Position numbers and translations under genes: made by a program. Source: Streptomyces sp. NBC_00523 (GTDB lineage: Bacteria; Actinomycetota; Actinomycetes; Streptomycetales; Streptomycetaceae). Taken from it: a stretch of 64,000 bases of DNA. The notes beneath the pieces were generated by a model, which worked only from the letters and a program-made list of their open reading frames with translations, had not been told where the DNA came from and searched no databases. How positions within the stretch are numbered: the stretch's first letter is position 1; each line of letters opens with the position of its first letter. Where the stretch lies: positions 6,262,001 to 6,326,000 of the forward strand of contig NZ_CP107836.1 in NCBI RefSeq assembly GCF_036346615.1. Reading direction: 5' to 3'. This document shows positions 9,567 to 17,452 of the stretch, in pieces.

Positions 9567-11249
9567 ATGCGCGCAAGACTGGCCATGCCCGTCGCCCTGA
9601 TCGCCGCCGTCTCCGTCGCTGCCACCGCGTGCCAGTCCTCCGGCGGGAGCGACGACTCCGGCGGGGGCGCCAAGAACGCGCCCAAGGCCGCGTCGGCCGC
9701 CGTCGACTACAACCCGCAGCCGTACGAGAACATCAAGGACGGCGGCACGTACACCACCGTCGGCACCTTCGACGACCAGGGCAACCCCTTCAACGTCAAT
9801 GCCACGCTGACCGCGTCCCGGGTCTGGGGCTGGTACAACGCCGACGCGATCACGTACTCGCCGACCGGCGACGTGCAGTACAACAAGGACTACTACAGCG
9901 ACGTGAAGGTCAGCGTCGACGGCGGCAACCAGAAGGTCGTCCTGACGATCAACCCGAAGGCCGCGTTCAACGACGGGACGCCCATCGACTGGCGGGCCAT
10001 CGAGGCCACCTGGAAGGCCAACAACGGCTCGGACAAGGAGTTCGCGGCCTCCTCCACGGACGGCTACGACCAGATCACGTCCGTCGCGAAGGGGAAGGAC
10101 GCCAAGGAGGCCGTCATCACCTTCAAGGGCGTCAACGCCTCCTGGTCCACCCTGTTCACCACCTTCCTGCACCCGAAGGCGGCGACGGTCGCGAACTTCA
10201 ACAAGGCGTACGTGAAGAAGGCCCACCCCGAGTGGGGCGCGGGCCCGTACACCGTCGGCAAGTGGGACACCCACTCGGGCAACATCACCTTCGTCCGCAA
10301 CCCCAAGTGGTGGGGGAGGAAGGGCAAGCTGGACAAGCGGGTGTACGTCAACCTGGAGTCCACGGCGGGCGTCAACGCCTTCAAGAACGGCCAGCTGGAC
10401 TACACCTCCGCCGTCGACGCGGAGAGCCTGAAGCAGGTCAAGGGCCTGAAGGGCACGGAGATCCGCAGCGGCGGCAGCCCCTTCGAATACTCCCTGTACT
10501 TCAACACCAAGTCGGCCGTCCTCTCCGAGAAGGCCGTCCGCAAGGCGGTCCAGCAGAGCGTCGACCGCGCCCAGATCGCGAAGATCCAGTTCCAGGGGCT
10601 CGACTACAAGGAGCCGCTGCCCGGTTCGGCGGTGCTCTACAGCTTCCAGAAGGGGTACGAGGACAACCTGTCGGCCGTCCTGAAGTACGACCCGGCCGAG
10701 GCGAAGAAGACGCTCGACGCGGCGGGCTGGAAGCCCGGCCCCGACGGCGTCCGCGTCAAGAACGGCAAGAAGCTCGACGTGGGCTACACCCTCCTGGGTG
10801 ACGACCCGCTGGGCAAGGCCACCGCCGGAGCCCTCGCCGCGATGCTGAAGCCGGCCGGTATCCACCTCGACATCCGGAAGGGCGACGACGCGGACTTCGC
10901 CAAGACCATCAGCGAGCGCAGGTTCGACCTGTTCCTGTCGGGCAACCGCTCCATGGACCCGTTCGGCGCCCGCTACCTGTGCGACTTCTACTGCTCTGAC
11001 CGTGACTCCAACATCACCGGCTCCGGCAACCCGGCCCTCGACAAGGAGATCCGCGCCACCACGGAGATCGCCGACCTGGACGAGCAGACGGCGGCGGTGA
11101 ACAAGGTCGAGAAGAAGGCGCTCCAGGAGTACGCCTTCCTGCCCCTGTTCAGCGGGCCCTCCACGTACGGCGTGAAGAAGGGCCTCGCCAACGTCGGCGC
11201 GACGATCTTCTACACCCCGCTGCCGGAGACGGTCGGCTGGCAGAAGTGA
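9567..11249 (+). CDS. ABC transporter substrate-binding lipoprotein (family 5)
   Basis: A 560-residue extracytoplasmic binding protein, last gene of the import operon, 53 bp after the ATPase gene. The start ATG 9567 has AGAAGGA upstream. The signal peptide ends in AATAC followed by Gln, a lipobox-like site with Cys22 or so as the acylated residue. A Ser/Gly linker (QSSGGSDDSGGGAKN) then tethers the fold to the membrane. The rest matches SBP family 5 (peptide/nickel): an early YTTVGTFDDQGNPFN stretch, NPKWWGRKGKLD, and FNTKSAVLSEKAVRKAV. The codon-rich Lys/Asp surface is typical. A strong hairpin at 11281 ends the operon. Confidence 0.93.
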   Translation: MRARLAMPVALIAAVSVAATACQSSGGSDDSGGGAKNAPKAASAAVDYNPQPYENIKDGGTYTTVGTFDDQGNPFNVNATLTASRVWGWYNADAITYSPTGDVQYNKDYYSDVKVSVDGGNQKVVLTINPKAAFNDGTPIDWRAIEATWKANNGSDKEFAASSTDGYDQITSVAKGKDAKEAVITFKGVNASWSTLFTTFLHPKAATVANFNKAYVKKAHPEWGAGPYTVGKWDTHSGNITFVRNPKWWGRKGKLDKRVYVNLESTAGVNAFKNGQLDYTSAVDAESLKQVKGLKGTEIRSGGSPFEYSLYFNTKSAVLSEKAVRKAVQQSVDRAQIAKIQFQGLDYKEPLPGSAVLYSFQKGYEDNLSAVLKYDPAEAKKTLDAAGWKPGPDGVRVKNGKKLDVGYTLLGDDPLGKATAGALAAMLKPAGIHLDIRKGDDADFAKTISERRFDLFLSGNRSMDPFGARYLCDFYCSDRDSNITGSGNPALDKEIRATTEIADLDEQTAAVNKVEKKALQEYAFLPLFSGPSTYGVKKGLANVGATIFYTPLPETVGWQK

Positions 11250-11280
11250 CGCCCGGCGCCCCCACGGCGCGCTGAACCAG

Positions 11281-11315
11281 CGGCCCGCGGACATGTTCCC
11301 CATGTCCGCGGGCCG
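11281..11315. terminator. Terminator hairpin after the peptide ABC operon
   Basis: Perfect 15-bp inverted repeat: CGGCCCGCGGACATG, loop TTCCC, then the exact complement. It lies 32 bp after the stop codon. No U-tract follows, as is common in Streptomyces. Confidence 0.85.
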
Positions 11316-11352
11316 TTGGCGTGTGAGAGTCCGTTCCTCGCTTCGACTTCTG

Positions 11353-11398
11353 TGGTCCGTACCAAAGTCTTGACACGGGCTTTCTTCACTTCTTAAAT
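11353..11398 (+). promoter_or_regulatory. Promoter TTGACA-17-TTAAAT with an upstream GGTC/ACC operator
   Basis: TTGACA (11370-11375) and TTAAAT (11393-11398) are separated by 17 bp, close to the housekeeping-sigma consensus and the best promoter in the window. It would transcribe the GH16 glucanase with a leader of about 130 nt. TGGTCCGTACCA (11353-11364) abuts the -35 box. It matches 9 of 12 positions of TGGTCTAGACCA, the GntR/DasR-type site known upstream of Streptomyces chitinase genes, so sugar-responsive repression is plausible but unproven. Confidence 0.7.
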
Positions 11399-11534
11399 CA
11401 CGTAGCGAACCAAGTACCCCATGTCCGCTCCACCATGTCCGCTCCATCGTGTGTGCTCGACCTGTCATGCACATGGCTTACGTGTGCACGGCGGGGTTCC
11501 CCTTCCCTCCCCATACACACCGGAAGGGAGAGTC

Positions 11535-12815
11535 ATGGACTCCCCACGCCTTTCGCGGCGCCTGCTGCGCTCCGTACTCCCGGCACTCGCTCTCGCCCTG
11601 GCCACCGCGGGTCTGGCCGGCACCGGCGGGCCCTCCCCGGCGGGTGCCGCTCCGATGTCGCAGGCCGCGGCGACCGCCACGACGACGTTCTCCGACGAGT
11701 TCGACGGCGCGGCCGGTTCGGCCGTGGACGGCAGCAAGTGGCAGATCGAGACCGGCGACAACGTCAACAACCACGAGCGGCAGTACTACACGTCCGGCAA
11801 CAAGAACGCCGCGCTGGACGGCCAGGGCCATCTGGTCATCACCGCGCGCAAGGAGAACCCCTCCAACTACCAGTGCTGGTACGGGACCTGTCAGTACACC
11901 TCGGCGCGGCTGAACACCTCGGGCAAGTTCACCCAGGCGTACGGGCATGTCGAGGCGCGCATGAAGATCCCGCGCGGCCAGGGCATGTGGCCCGCCTTCT
12001 GGATGCTCGGCAACGACATCGGGCAGGTGGGCTGGCCCAACTCGGGTGAGATCGACATCATGGAGAACGTCGGCTTCGAGCCGTCCACCGTGCACGGCAC
12101 CCTGCACGGCCCCGGCTACTCGGGCTCCGGCGGCATCGGCGCGGGCTACACCCTGCCGAACGGCCAGGCGTTCGCGGACGCGTTCCACACCTTCGCCGTC
12201 GACTGGGCGCCCGACTCCATCACCTGGTCCGTGGACGGAAACGTCTACCAGCACCGCACCCCGGCCGACACGAACGGCAACGCCTGGGCGTTCAACAAGC
12301 CGTTCTTCCTCATCCTCAACCTCGCGGTCGGCGGCTACTGGCCCGGCGACCCCGACGGCAGCACCGCCTTCCCGAACCAGCTCGTGGTCGACCACGTCCG
12401 CGTCACCACCAACGACAGCCAGCCGCCCGCCACGGGCGGCCGGATCACCGGGCTCGCCGGGAAGTGTGTGGACGTCGCCGCCGCCAACACCGCGAACGGC
12501 ACCCCGGTCCAGCTCTACGACTGCAACGGCACCAACGCGCAGAAGTGGACCGTGGGCGGCGACGGCACGATCCGGGCGCTCGGCAAGTGCCTCGACGTGG
12601 CCTCCGGCGGCACGGCGGACGGCACCCCGGTCCAGCTCTGGGACTGCAACGGATCGGCCGCGCAGAAATGGGCGGTCAGCGGGGCCCGCGACATCGTGAA
12701 CCCCCAGGCCAACAAGTGCCTGGACGTCACGGGCAACAACGCGGCCAACGGCACCCGGCTGCAGATCTGGACCTGCGCGGGAACGGCCAACCAGAAGTGG
12801 ACGGTCAACGGCTGA
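11535..12815 (+). CDS. Secreted GH16 endo-beta-glucanase with ricin-type lectin domain
   Basis: A 426-residue exported hydrolase for beta-1,3(-1,4)-glucans such as laminarin or fungal wall. I chose the ATG at 11535, behind GGAAGGGAG; longer frames upstream lack such a site. Domains: twin-Arg-like and hydrophobic signal peptide (cleavage near 38-40); GH16 jelly roll about 50-290, with catalytic motif GEIDIMENVG giving Glu172 (nucleophile), Asp174 and Glu177 (acid/base); a short linker (SQPPATGG); and a beta-trefoil ricin B-type lectin about 300-426 made of three repeats ending in QKW. The lectin tail should anchor the enzyme on polysaccharide. It has its own strong promoter and is followed by a hairpin terminator. 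Confidence 0.95.
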   Translation: MDSPRLSRRLLRSVLPALALALATAGLAGTGGPSPAGAAPMSQAAATATTTFSDEFDGAAGSAVDGSKWQIETGDNVNNHERQYYTSGNKNAALDGQGHLVITARKENPSNYQCWYGTCQYTSARLNTSGKFTQAYGHVEARMKIPRGQGMWPAFWMLGNDIGQVGWPNSGEIDIMENVGFEPSTVHGTLHGPGYSGSGGIGAGYTLPNGQAFADAFHTFAVDWAPDSITWSVDGNVYQHRTPADTNGNAWAFNKPFFLILNLAVGGYWPGDPDGSTAFPNQLVVDHVRVTTNDSQPPATGGRITGLAGKCVDVAAANTANGTPVQLYDCNGTNAQKWTVGGDGTIRALGKCLDVASGGTADGTPVQLWDCNGSAAQKWAVSGARDIVNPQANKCLDVTGNNAANGTRLQIWTCAGTANQKWTVNG

Positions 12816-12822
12816 CCGGACC

Positions 12823-12846
12823 GGCCCTCCGGCGCCCCGGAGGGCC
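12823..12846. terminator. Terminator hairpin after the GH16 gene
   Basis: Perfect 10-bp stem GGCCCTCCGG / CCGGAGGGCC with a CGCC loop, 7 bp after the stop codon and 16 bp before the next start. Confidence 0.75.
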
Positions 12847-12862
12847 ATGATTGGCTGGGGGC

Positions 12863-13690
12863 ATGATCGATGCCTTCCTCGCCGGTGACCTGACCGACAT
12901 CGAGGCGGCGGTCCGCGCAGCGGCCGCCGCCGAGATCATGCCCCGCTTCCGGCAGCTCGCCGCTCACGAGGTGATCGAGAAGAACGGCCCGCACGACCTC
13001 GTGACCGTCGCGGACCGGCGCGCCGAGGAACACCTCACCGCCTCCCTCGGCCGCCTCCTGCCCGGCTCGGCCGTCGTCGGCGAGGAGGCCGTCCACGCCG
13101 ACCCGAAGGTGTACGAGGCGCTGGGCGGCGAGGCGCCCGTGTGGATCGTGGACCCGGTCGACGGCACCCGGCAGTTCGTCCACGGCGAGCCCGGCTTCTG
13201 CACCCTGGTCGCCCTCGCCCACCGCGGCGAACTGCTGGCCTCCTGGACCTACGCCCCCGCCCTGGACGAGATGGCCGTCGCCGTACGCGGGCAGGGTGCG
13301 CGGGTCGACGGCACCCCGATCCGGGCGGGCTCGCCCGCGCCCGACACCGTGCTGCGCGTGGCGATGTCCCACCCCGACTACACCACCGACGAGCAGAAGG
13401 CGGCCCTGCTCGGCCTGCGCGCCGAGGGCTTCGCCGCCCGCCCCTGCGGCTCGGCGGGCCTCGAATACCTCGCCGTGGCCCGGGGCGAGAGCGACGCCGT
13501 CGCCTTCAACTGGGAGTACGCCTGGGACCACGCGGCCGGGCTCCTCCTCGTCGCCGAGGCAGGCGGCACGCAGTCCACGCTGGCCGGTGAGCCGTTCCGT
13601 ATCGCGGGCGGCAACGCCCTGCCCTTCACCGCCGCCCGCGACCGCGCCACCGCCGACCGGGTCCTGGCGGCGTTGCGTACGGGCGTCTGA
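12863..13690 (+). CDS. Inositol-monophosphatase-family phosphatase (HisN-like possible)
   Basis: A 275-residue Mg-dependent phosphatase of the IMPase/HisN/CysQ superfamily. I chose the ATG at 12863, behind GCTGGGGG, rather than the TTG at 12851. Metal ligands are visible: Glu74 in VVGEEAV, Asp97 and Asp100 in WIVDPVDGT, and Asp222 in AWDHAAG. The N-terminal region includes DLVTVADRRAEEHL, where the family has D-x-V-T-x-x-D. The substrate could be inositol phosphate, histidinol phosphate or a nucleotide phosphate. No his gene is adjacent, so I leave it open. It is monocistronic and convergent with the SDR gene. Confidence 0.9.
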   Translation: MIDAFLAGDLTDIEAAVRAAAAAEIMPRFRQLAAHEVIEKNGPHDLVTVADRRAEEHLTASLGRLLPGSAVVGEEAVHADPKVYEALGGEAPVWIVDPVDGTRQFVHGEPGFCTLVALAHRGELLASWTYAPALDEMAVAVRGQGARVDGTPIRAGSPAPDTVLRVAMSHPDYTTDEQKAALLGLRAEGFAARPCGSAGLEYLAVARGESDAVAFNWEYAWDHAAGLLLVAEAGGTQSTLAGEPFRIAGGNALPFTAARDRATADRVLAALRTGV

Positions 13691-13705
13691 CGGCGGGCGG
13701 GCCGG

Positions 13706-14551
13706 TCAGAGGTCCAGCAGTTCCCGGGTCAGCGCGGTGAGCCGCTTGCGGGCCTCGGGGTCGTACGCCTGGTCGTGCGCCCGCGCGTCCGTGAACCGGT
13801 CGAAGTAGCGGCCGGTGACCCCCGTGAGCGCCGGGTCGGTGATCAGCCGCACGGTCGGGCGCACCCCCTCCTCGATGGAGACGGCGGGCGTCAGCCCGTA
13901 CGCGCGCACGCCCTCGGTGTCCATCAGATGGGCCGGGTGCAGTGCGTTGACGGTGACGCCGGTGCGGGCCGTCTCCTCCTCGGCCAGGTCGAACGTCGCC
14001 ATGATCATCGCGAGCTTGCTGCGGCAGTACGCCTCAAGGCCCTCGTAACCGCGCTCCATCATGACGTCGTCCAGATCGACGGGGGCCTGGCCCATCGAGG
14101 CCACCTGGACCACCCGCGCGGGCGTCGAGGCCGACAGCAGCGGCAGCAGCTCCTTGATCAGCAGATACGGCGTCAGGTAATTGACGGTGAAGCGCAGTTC
14201 GTGTCCCTGCGCGCCGAACTCGCGGCGCAGCGGTTCGCTTCCGCCGCCCGCCACCGCGTTGTTGACGAGCACGTCGAGCCGGGGCTCGGCCGCGCGGATG
14301 TCCGCCGCCATGGCCCGGACCTGGTCGAGGTCGGAGAGGTCCGCGAGATACGTGCGGACCTCGGCCCGGCCGGCCGAGAGCTCCCGTGCCTCGGCGGCCG
14401 CCCGGTCGAGCCGGGCGCGGTCGCGGCCGTGCAGGAGCAGCGTCGCGCCGCGCCCGGCGAGGTCGAGGGCGAGGTGGAGGCCGAGCCCCTGGGTGGCGCC
14501 GGTGATGAGGACGGTGCCGGTGAAGGTGTCGGGTGCCGTGTAGGTATCCAT
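13706..14551 (-). CDS. Short-chain dehydrogenase/reductase
   Basis: A 281-residue NAD(P)-dependent SDR oxidoreductase. Motifs: nucleotide-binding TGATQGLG near residue 16, VLVNNAVAGG in the middle, catalytic Ser in QVASMGQ, and the active site YCRSK. The start is the ATG at 14551. It has no Shine-Dalgarno, but TATAAC lies exactly 7 nt upstream, implying a leaderless mRNA. A MarR-type palindrome (14564-14577) abuts this box, and the MarR gene is divergent 90 bp away, so the regulator probably controls this gene. It resembles WWOX/retinol-dehydrogenase-like SDRs, and the true substrate is unknown. The codon context is ordinary. Confidence 0.9.
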   Translation of the reverse strand: MDTYTAPDTFTGTVLITGATQGLGLHLALDLAGRGATLLLHGRDRARLDRAAAEARELSAGRAEVRTYLADLSDLDQVRAMAADIRAAEPRLDVLVNNAVAGGGSEPLRREFGAQGHELRFTVNYLTPYLLIKELLPLLSASTPARVVQVASMGQAPVDLDDVMMERGYEGLEAYCRSKLAMIMATFDLAEEETARTGVTVNALHPAHLMDTEGVRAYGLTPAVSIEEGVRPTVRLITDPALTGVTGRYFDRFTDARAHDQAYDPEARKRLTALTRELLDL

Positions 14552-14558
14552 GGGTTGA

Positions 14559-14577
14559 GTTATATCAAGCACTTGAT
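14559..14577. promoter_or_regulatory. MarR operator ATCAAG-CA-CTTGAT overlapping the SDR -10 box
   Basis: A 14-bp palindrome, ATCAAGCACTTGAT (14564-14577), touches TATAAC, the leftward -10 box of the SDR gene (14559-14564). AT-rich palindromes with ATCAAG/CTTGAT-type arms are typical MarR-family operators, and the MarR gene is divergent. Binding here would block the SDR promoter. The MarR gene has its own -10-like box TACGCT at 14629-14634, 7 nt before its ATG. Confidence 0.75.
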
Positions 14578-14641
14578 TCAGACTCCATGCTTGCCTCATG
14601 TTCGGGGCTTGCTGTATATGCGGCGCTGTACGCTCGCGACC

Positions 14642-15073
14642 ATGGGAATGACCGCCGGTGAACGCCTCGGCCTGGACATCAAGCGCGCCGAGCAGGCCCT
14701 CATGGCAGCCAAGAGCGCCGCGCTCAAGGACGCCGGCCTCACGGTCGCGCAGTACGCGGCGCTGCTCGCGCTTTCCGACAACCCCGGGATCTCCGGCGCG
14801 GCCCTCGCCCGGGAGTGCCTGGTGACCCCGCAGGCGATGGCGGGGGTGCTCAAACACCTGGAGGAGCGCGGCCTGATCGCCAGGTCCGCGCACCCCTACC
14901 ACCAGAAGATGCTGGAGACCCGGCTGACCGACGCGGGCACGGAGACCCTGCGCCGCGCCGACGAGCGCGCGGTCCGCATCGAACGCCGCATCGCGGACGC
15001 GCTCACCCCCGAGGAACGCGACACGCTGCGCGACCTGCTGGCCCGCAGCGTCACCGCGATCCGCGCGGACTGA
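14642..15073 (+). CDS. MarR-family transcriptional regulator
   Basis: A 143-residue winged-helix regulator of normal MarR length. The helix-turn-helix covers about 45-85 (GISGAALARECLVTPQAMAG then VLKHLEERGLIAR). The wing carries the HPYHQKMLETRLTDAG motif. N- and C-terminal helices form the dimer. The ATG at 14642 has no ribosome site but lies 7 nt after TACGCT, so it is probably leaderless. The divergent SDR gene and the palindrome between them make that gene the likely target. MarR proteins are usually relieved by small phenolic or hydrophobic ligands or by oxidation; no cysteine is present in the HTH, so ligand control is more likely. Confidence 0.92.
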   Translation: MGMTAGERLGLDIKRAEQALMAAKSAALKDAGLTVAQYAALLALSDNPGISGAALARECLVTPQAMAGVLKHLEERGLIARSAHPYHQKMLETRLTDAGTETLRRADERAVRIERRIADALTPEERDTLRDLLARSVTAIRAD

Positions 15074-15079
15074 GCCCGC

Positions 15080-15922
15080 TCAGGGAGCGGCGGCCAGCAC
15101 CTCGCGCACCTCGCGTACCAGCTCCGCCGCCGTCTCCACCGCCGCCGGGTCCAGGCCGCGCAGGGCCGCGTTCACCCGGTCCGCGAAGCCGGGCGGGGTC
15201 TCGGGGAGGGCCGCGGTGGCCGCCAGGGCGCCCTTCTCGTTGAGGCACCAGGTGCGGTGGTGGGCGTGGAGCGACTGAGTGAGGATGCCGAAGGCGCGGG
15301 ACAGGCAGAGCGAGACGTGCAGCCGGTCGCCCGCCGGGGCCGACTTGCGGGCCCCCGCGACGGAGAACTCCGCCTCCCAGGCCGCATCGGCAAGCGCCTT
15401 GCGCAGCGGCTCCGGGTAGACCGAGGTCTCCTGCTTGAGGGCCGTCAACTCCCCGTACGGATCGGCCAGTACGCGCCCGAGGGCGACCTCGCCCGGATAC
15501 GCGGGTGACCAGAAGCCCAGCGGATGGCCCGGCTGGACGCCCACCTCGTAGCGGCCCTCCCGGCAGTCGGCCCAGACCGCCTGGACCCGGTCCACGTCGC
15601 GCAGGATCCAGTCGACCTGGACGCCGTCCACCCGCAGCCAGCCGCCCGCGTTCACCCACGGCCCCCAGCCGCCTGGGCCGGTGACCTCGGCCGGGGAGCC
15701 CTGGAAGGCGGCGGCCAGCGCGGACAGGGCGGCGGTGTCCGGCGTACCGCGGTAGTACACGCCGAGGTCCCAGTCGGAGTCCGGGCGGTGGGTGCCCCGG
15801 GCCCGGCTGCCGCCGAGCAGGACGGCCCGGATGCCGGGTACTTGGGTGAGCCGGGCGGCCATCTCGGCGACCCGGGCGGCCGTTGTGGAATCGGCGGGTC
15901 CCGCGAAGTTCTCTGAGGTCAT
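15080..15922 (-). CDS. Nucleotidyltransferase-domain protein
   Basis: A 280-residue protein with a minimal polymerase-beta-like nucleotidyltransferase fold at the N terminus: GGSRARGTHRPDSDWDLG at about 37-54, containing the G-S pair and the D-x-D metal ligands. A helical C-terminal half (about 150-280) resembles the KNTase C/HEPN-like partner domains. Relatives include aminoglycoside nucleotidyltransferases and many uncharacterised Streptomyces proteins, so a resistance or small-molecule/RNA-modifying role is possible but unsupported. TAGTGT lies 9 nt before the ATG, suggesting a very short leader. The gene ends 6 bp from the convergent MarR gene. Confidence 0.82.
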   Translation of the reverse strand: MTSENFAGPADSTTAARVAEMAARLTQVPGIRAVLLGGSRARGTHRPDSDWDLGVYYRGTPDTAALSALAAAFQGSPAEVTGPGGWGPWVNAGGWLRVDGVQVDWILRDVDRVQAVWADCREGRYEVGVQPGHPLGFWSPAYPGEVALGRVLADPYGELTALKQETSVYPEPLRKALADAAWEAEFSVAGARKSAPAGDRLHVSLCLSRAFGILTQSLHAHHRTWCLNEKGALAATAALPETPPGFADRVNAALRGLDPAAVETAAELVREVREVLAAAP

Positions 15923-16009
15923 CGGGCGAGGACACTACCCGGCCCCCGGCTGTCGGTGCCTGCGAATATCCTGGGTGCTCCGACCGTCGGCTGACAAAGG
16001 AGTCCGAAG

Positions 16010-17446
16010 GTGCCGTCGATGCTCGATGCGGTCGTGGTGGGCGCGGGCCCCAACGGACTGACCGCCGCAGTCGAACTGGCCCGCCGGGGCTTCGCCGTCC
16101 AGGTCTTCGAGGCCGGACCCGCCGTCGGCGGCGGGGCGCGTACGGAGGAGCTGACGCTCCCCGGCTTCCGGCACGACCCGTGCTCGGCGGTGCACCCCCT
16201 GGCCATAGGCTCCCCGGCCTTCGACACGATGCCCCTCGACCGGCACGGCCTGGAATGGATCCAGCCCGGCCTGGCCCTCGCCCACCCCTTCCCCGACGGC
16301 ACCGCCGCCGTGCTCGCCGCCTCGGTGGGGGAGACCGCGATGTCGCTCGGCCCCGGGGACGCGGGTGCCTACCGCCGGCTCCTCGCCCCCTACCTCGGCC
16401 ACTGGGACAGCCTCGCCCGGGACTTCCTGCGCACCCCGTGGGACGGGCTGCCCAGCGACCCGTACCGCTGGGCGCGCTTCGGGCTCGACGCGATCCAGCC
16501 CGTCTCGCTGCTCTCGCGGCGCTTCCGGGGCGAGAAGGCGCGCGGCCTGCTCGCCGGTCTCGCGGCGCACGCCATCGCGCCGACGAACGGCCTCGCGACC
16601 GGCGGCATCGCCCTGCTCTTCGCGCTCGCCGCGCACGAGCGGGGCTGGCCCGTTCCGCGCGGCGGCTCGCAGGCCATCTCCGACGCCCTCGCCTCGTACC
16701 TGCGGGAGCTGGGCGGCACCATCACGACCGGTACGGAGGTCAAGCGCCTGGACGAACTGCCGCCCGCCCGCGCCTACGTCTTCGACACCTCCCCGGCCGC
16801 CCTCGCCCGGATCGCCGGTCTCGGCCGCGCCTACCAGGGCTACCGCTACGGCGCCTCCTGCTTCAAGATCGACTACGCGCTGTCGGGCCCCGTGCCGTGG
16901 ACCGCCGAGGAGCCCCGCCGGGCCGGCACCGTGCACATCGGCCCCACCGCGGGCGAGATCGACGACGCCCTGCGCCGGGCGGTCGACGGCCGCGACCCCC
17001 GCGTCCCCTTCCTGATCACCGCGCAGTCCAGCCTGGTCGACCCCTCCCGCGCCCCCGAGGGCAAGCACGTCTTCTGGGTGTACGGGCATGTCCCGGCGGG
17101 CTGGCAGGGCGACGCGACCGAGGTCATCGAACGGCAGCTGGAGCGGTTCGCCCCCGGCTTCCGCGACCTGGTCCTCGCCCGCGCGGTCGCCGGGCCGCCC
17201 GGCATCGCGCAGCGCAACGCGAACTACGTGGACGGGGACATCGCCTGCGGTGCCTTCGCCGGGCTCCAGACCGTCATCCGCCCCAAGCTGGCCCGCGTCC
17301 CGTACGCCACCGCGCACCCGGCGGTCTTCCTCTGCTCCTCGGCGACCCCGCCCGGCCCCGGGGTGCACGGCATGTCCGGACACCACGCGGCGAAGGCGGT
17401 CTGGCGAAGGCTGCGCGCGTCGGGGGAGCCCGGCCGTCGCCGCTGA
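16010..17446 (+). CDS. Phytoene-dehydrogenase-like FAD oxidoreductase
   Basis: A 478-residue flavoprotein of the phytoene desaturase/CrtI-like amine-oxidase clan. The Rossmann motif VVGAGPNGLTAAVELARRG is at about 8-26, followed by the ribose-binding VFEAG. GGGARTEE is the family G-G-x-x-R-T region, and GVHGMSGHHAAKAV near the C terminus closes the FAD site. The GTG at 16010 is behind AAAGGAG. No phytoene synthase or other carotenoid gene is near, so carotenoid desaturation should not be assumed; this subfamily (COG1233) is widespread and mostly uncharacterised. It is convergent with the DUF389 gene with a 6-bp gap. Confidence 0.87.
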   Translation: MPSMLDAVVVGAGPNGLTAAVELARRGFAVQVFEAGPAVGGGARTEELTLPGFRHDPCSAVHPLAIGSPAFDTMPLDRHGLEWIQPGLALAHPFPDGTAAVLAASVGETAMSLGPGDAGAYRRLLAPYLGHWDSLARDFLRTPWDGLPSDPYRWARFGLDAIQPVSLLSRRFRGEKARGLLAGLAAHAIAPTNGLATGGIALLFALAAHERGWPVPRGGSQAISDALASYLRELGGTITTGTEVKRLDELPPARAYVFDTSPAALARIAGLGRAYQGYRYGASCFKIDYALSGPVPWTAEEPRRAGTVHIGPTAGEIDDALRRAVDGRDPRVPFLITAQSSLVDPSRAPEGKHVFWVYGHVPAGWQGDATEVIERQLERFAPGFRDLVLARAVAGPPGIAQRNANYVDGDIACGAFAGLQTVIRPKLARVPYATAHPAVFLCSSATPPGPGVHGMSGHHAAKAVWRRLRASGEPGRRR

Positions 17447-17452
17447 CCCGGA

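Noticed and set aside
16010..17446. Carotenoid biosynthesis gene
   Set aside because: Fold is phytoene-desaturase-like, but no phytoene synthase or other crt gene is present, so the specific function is not supported.
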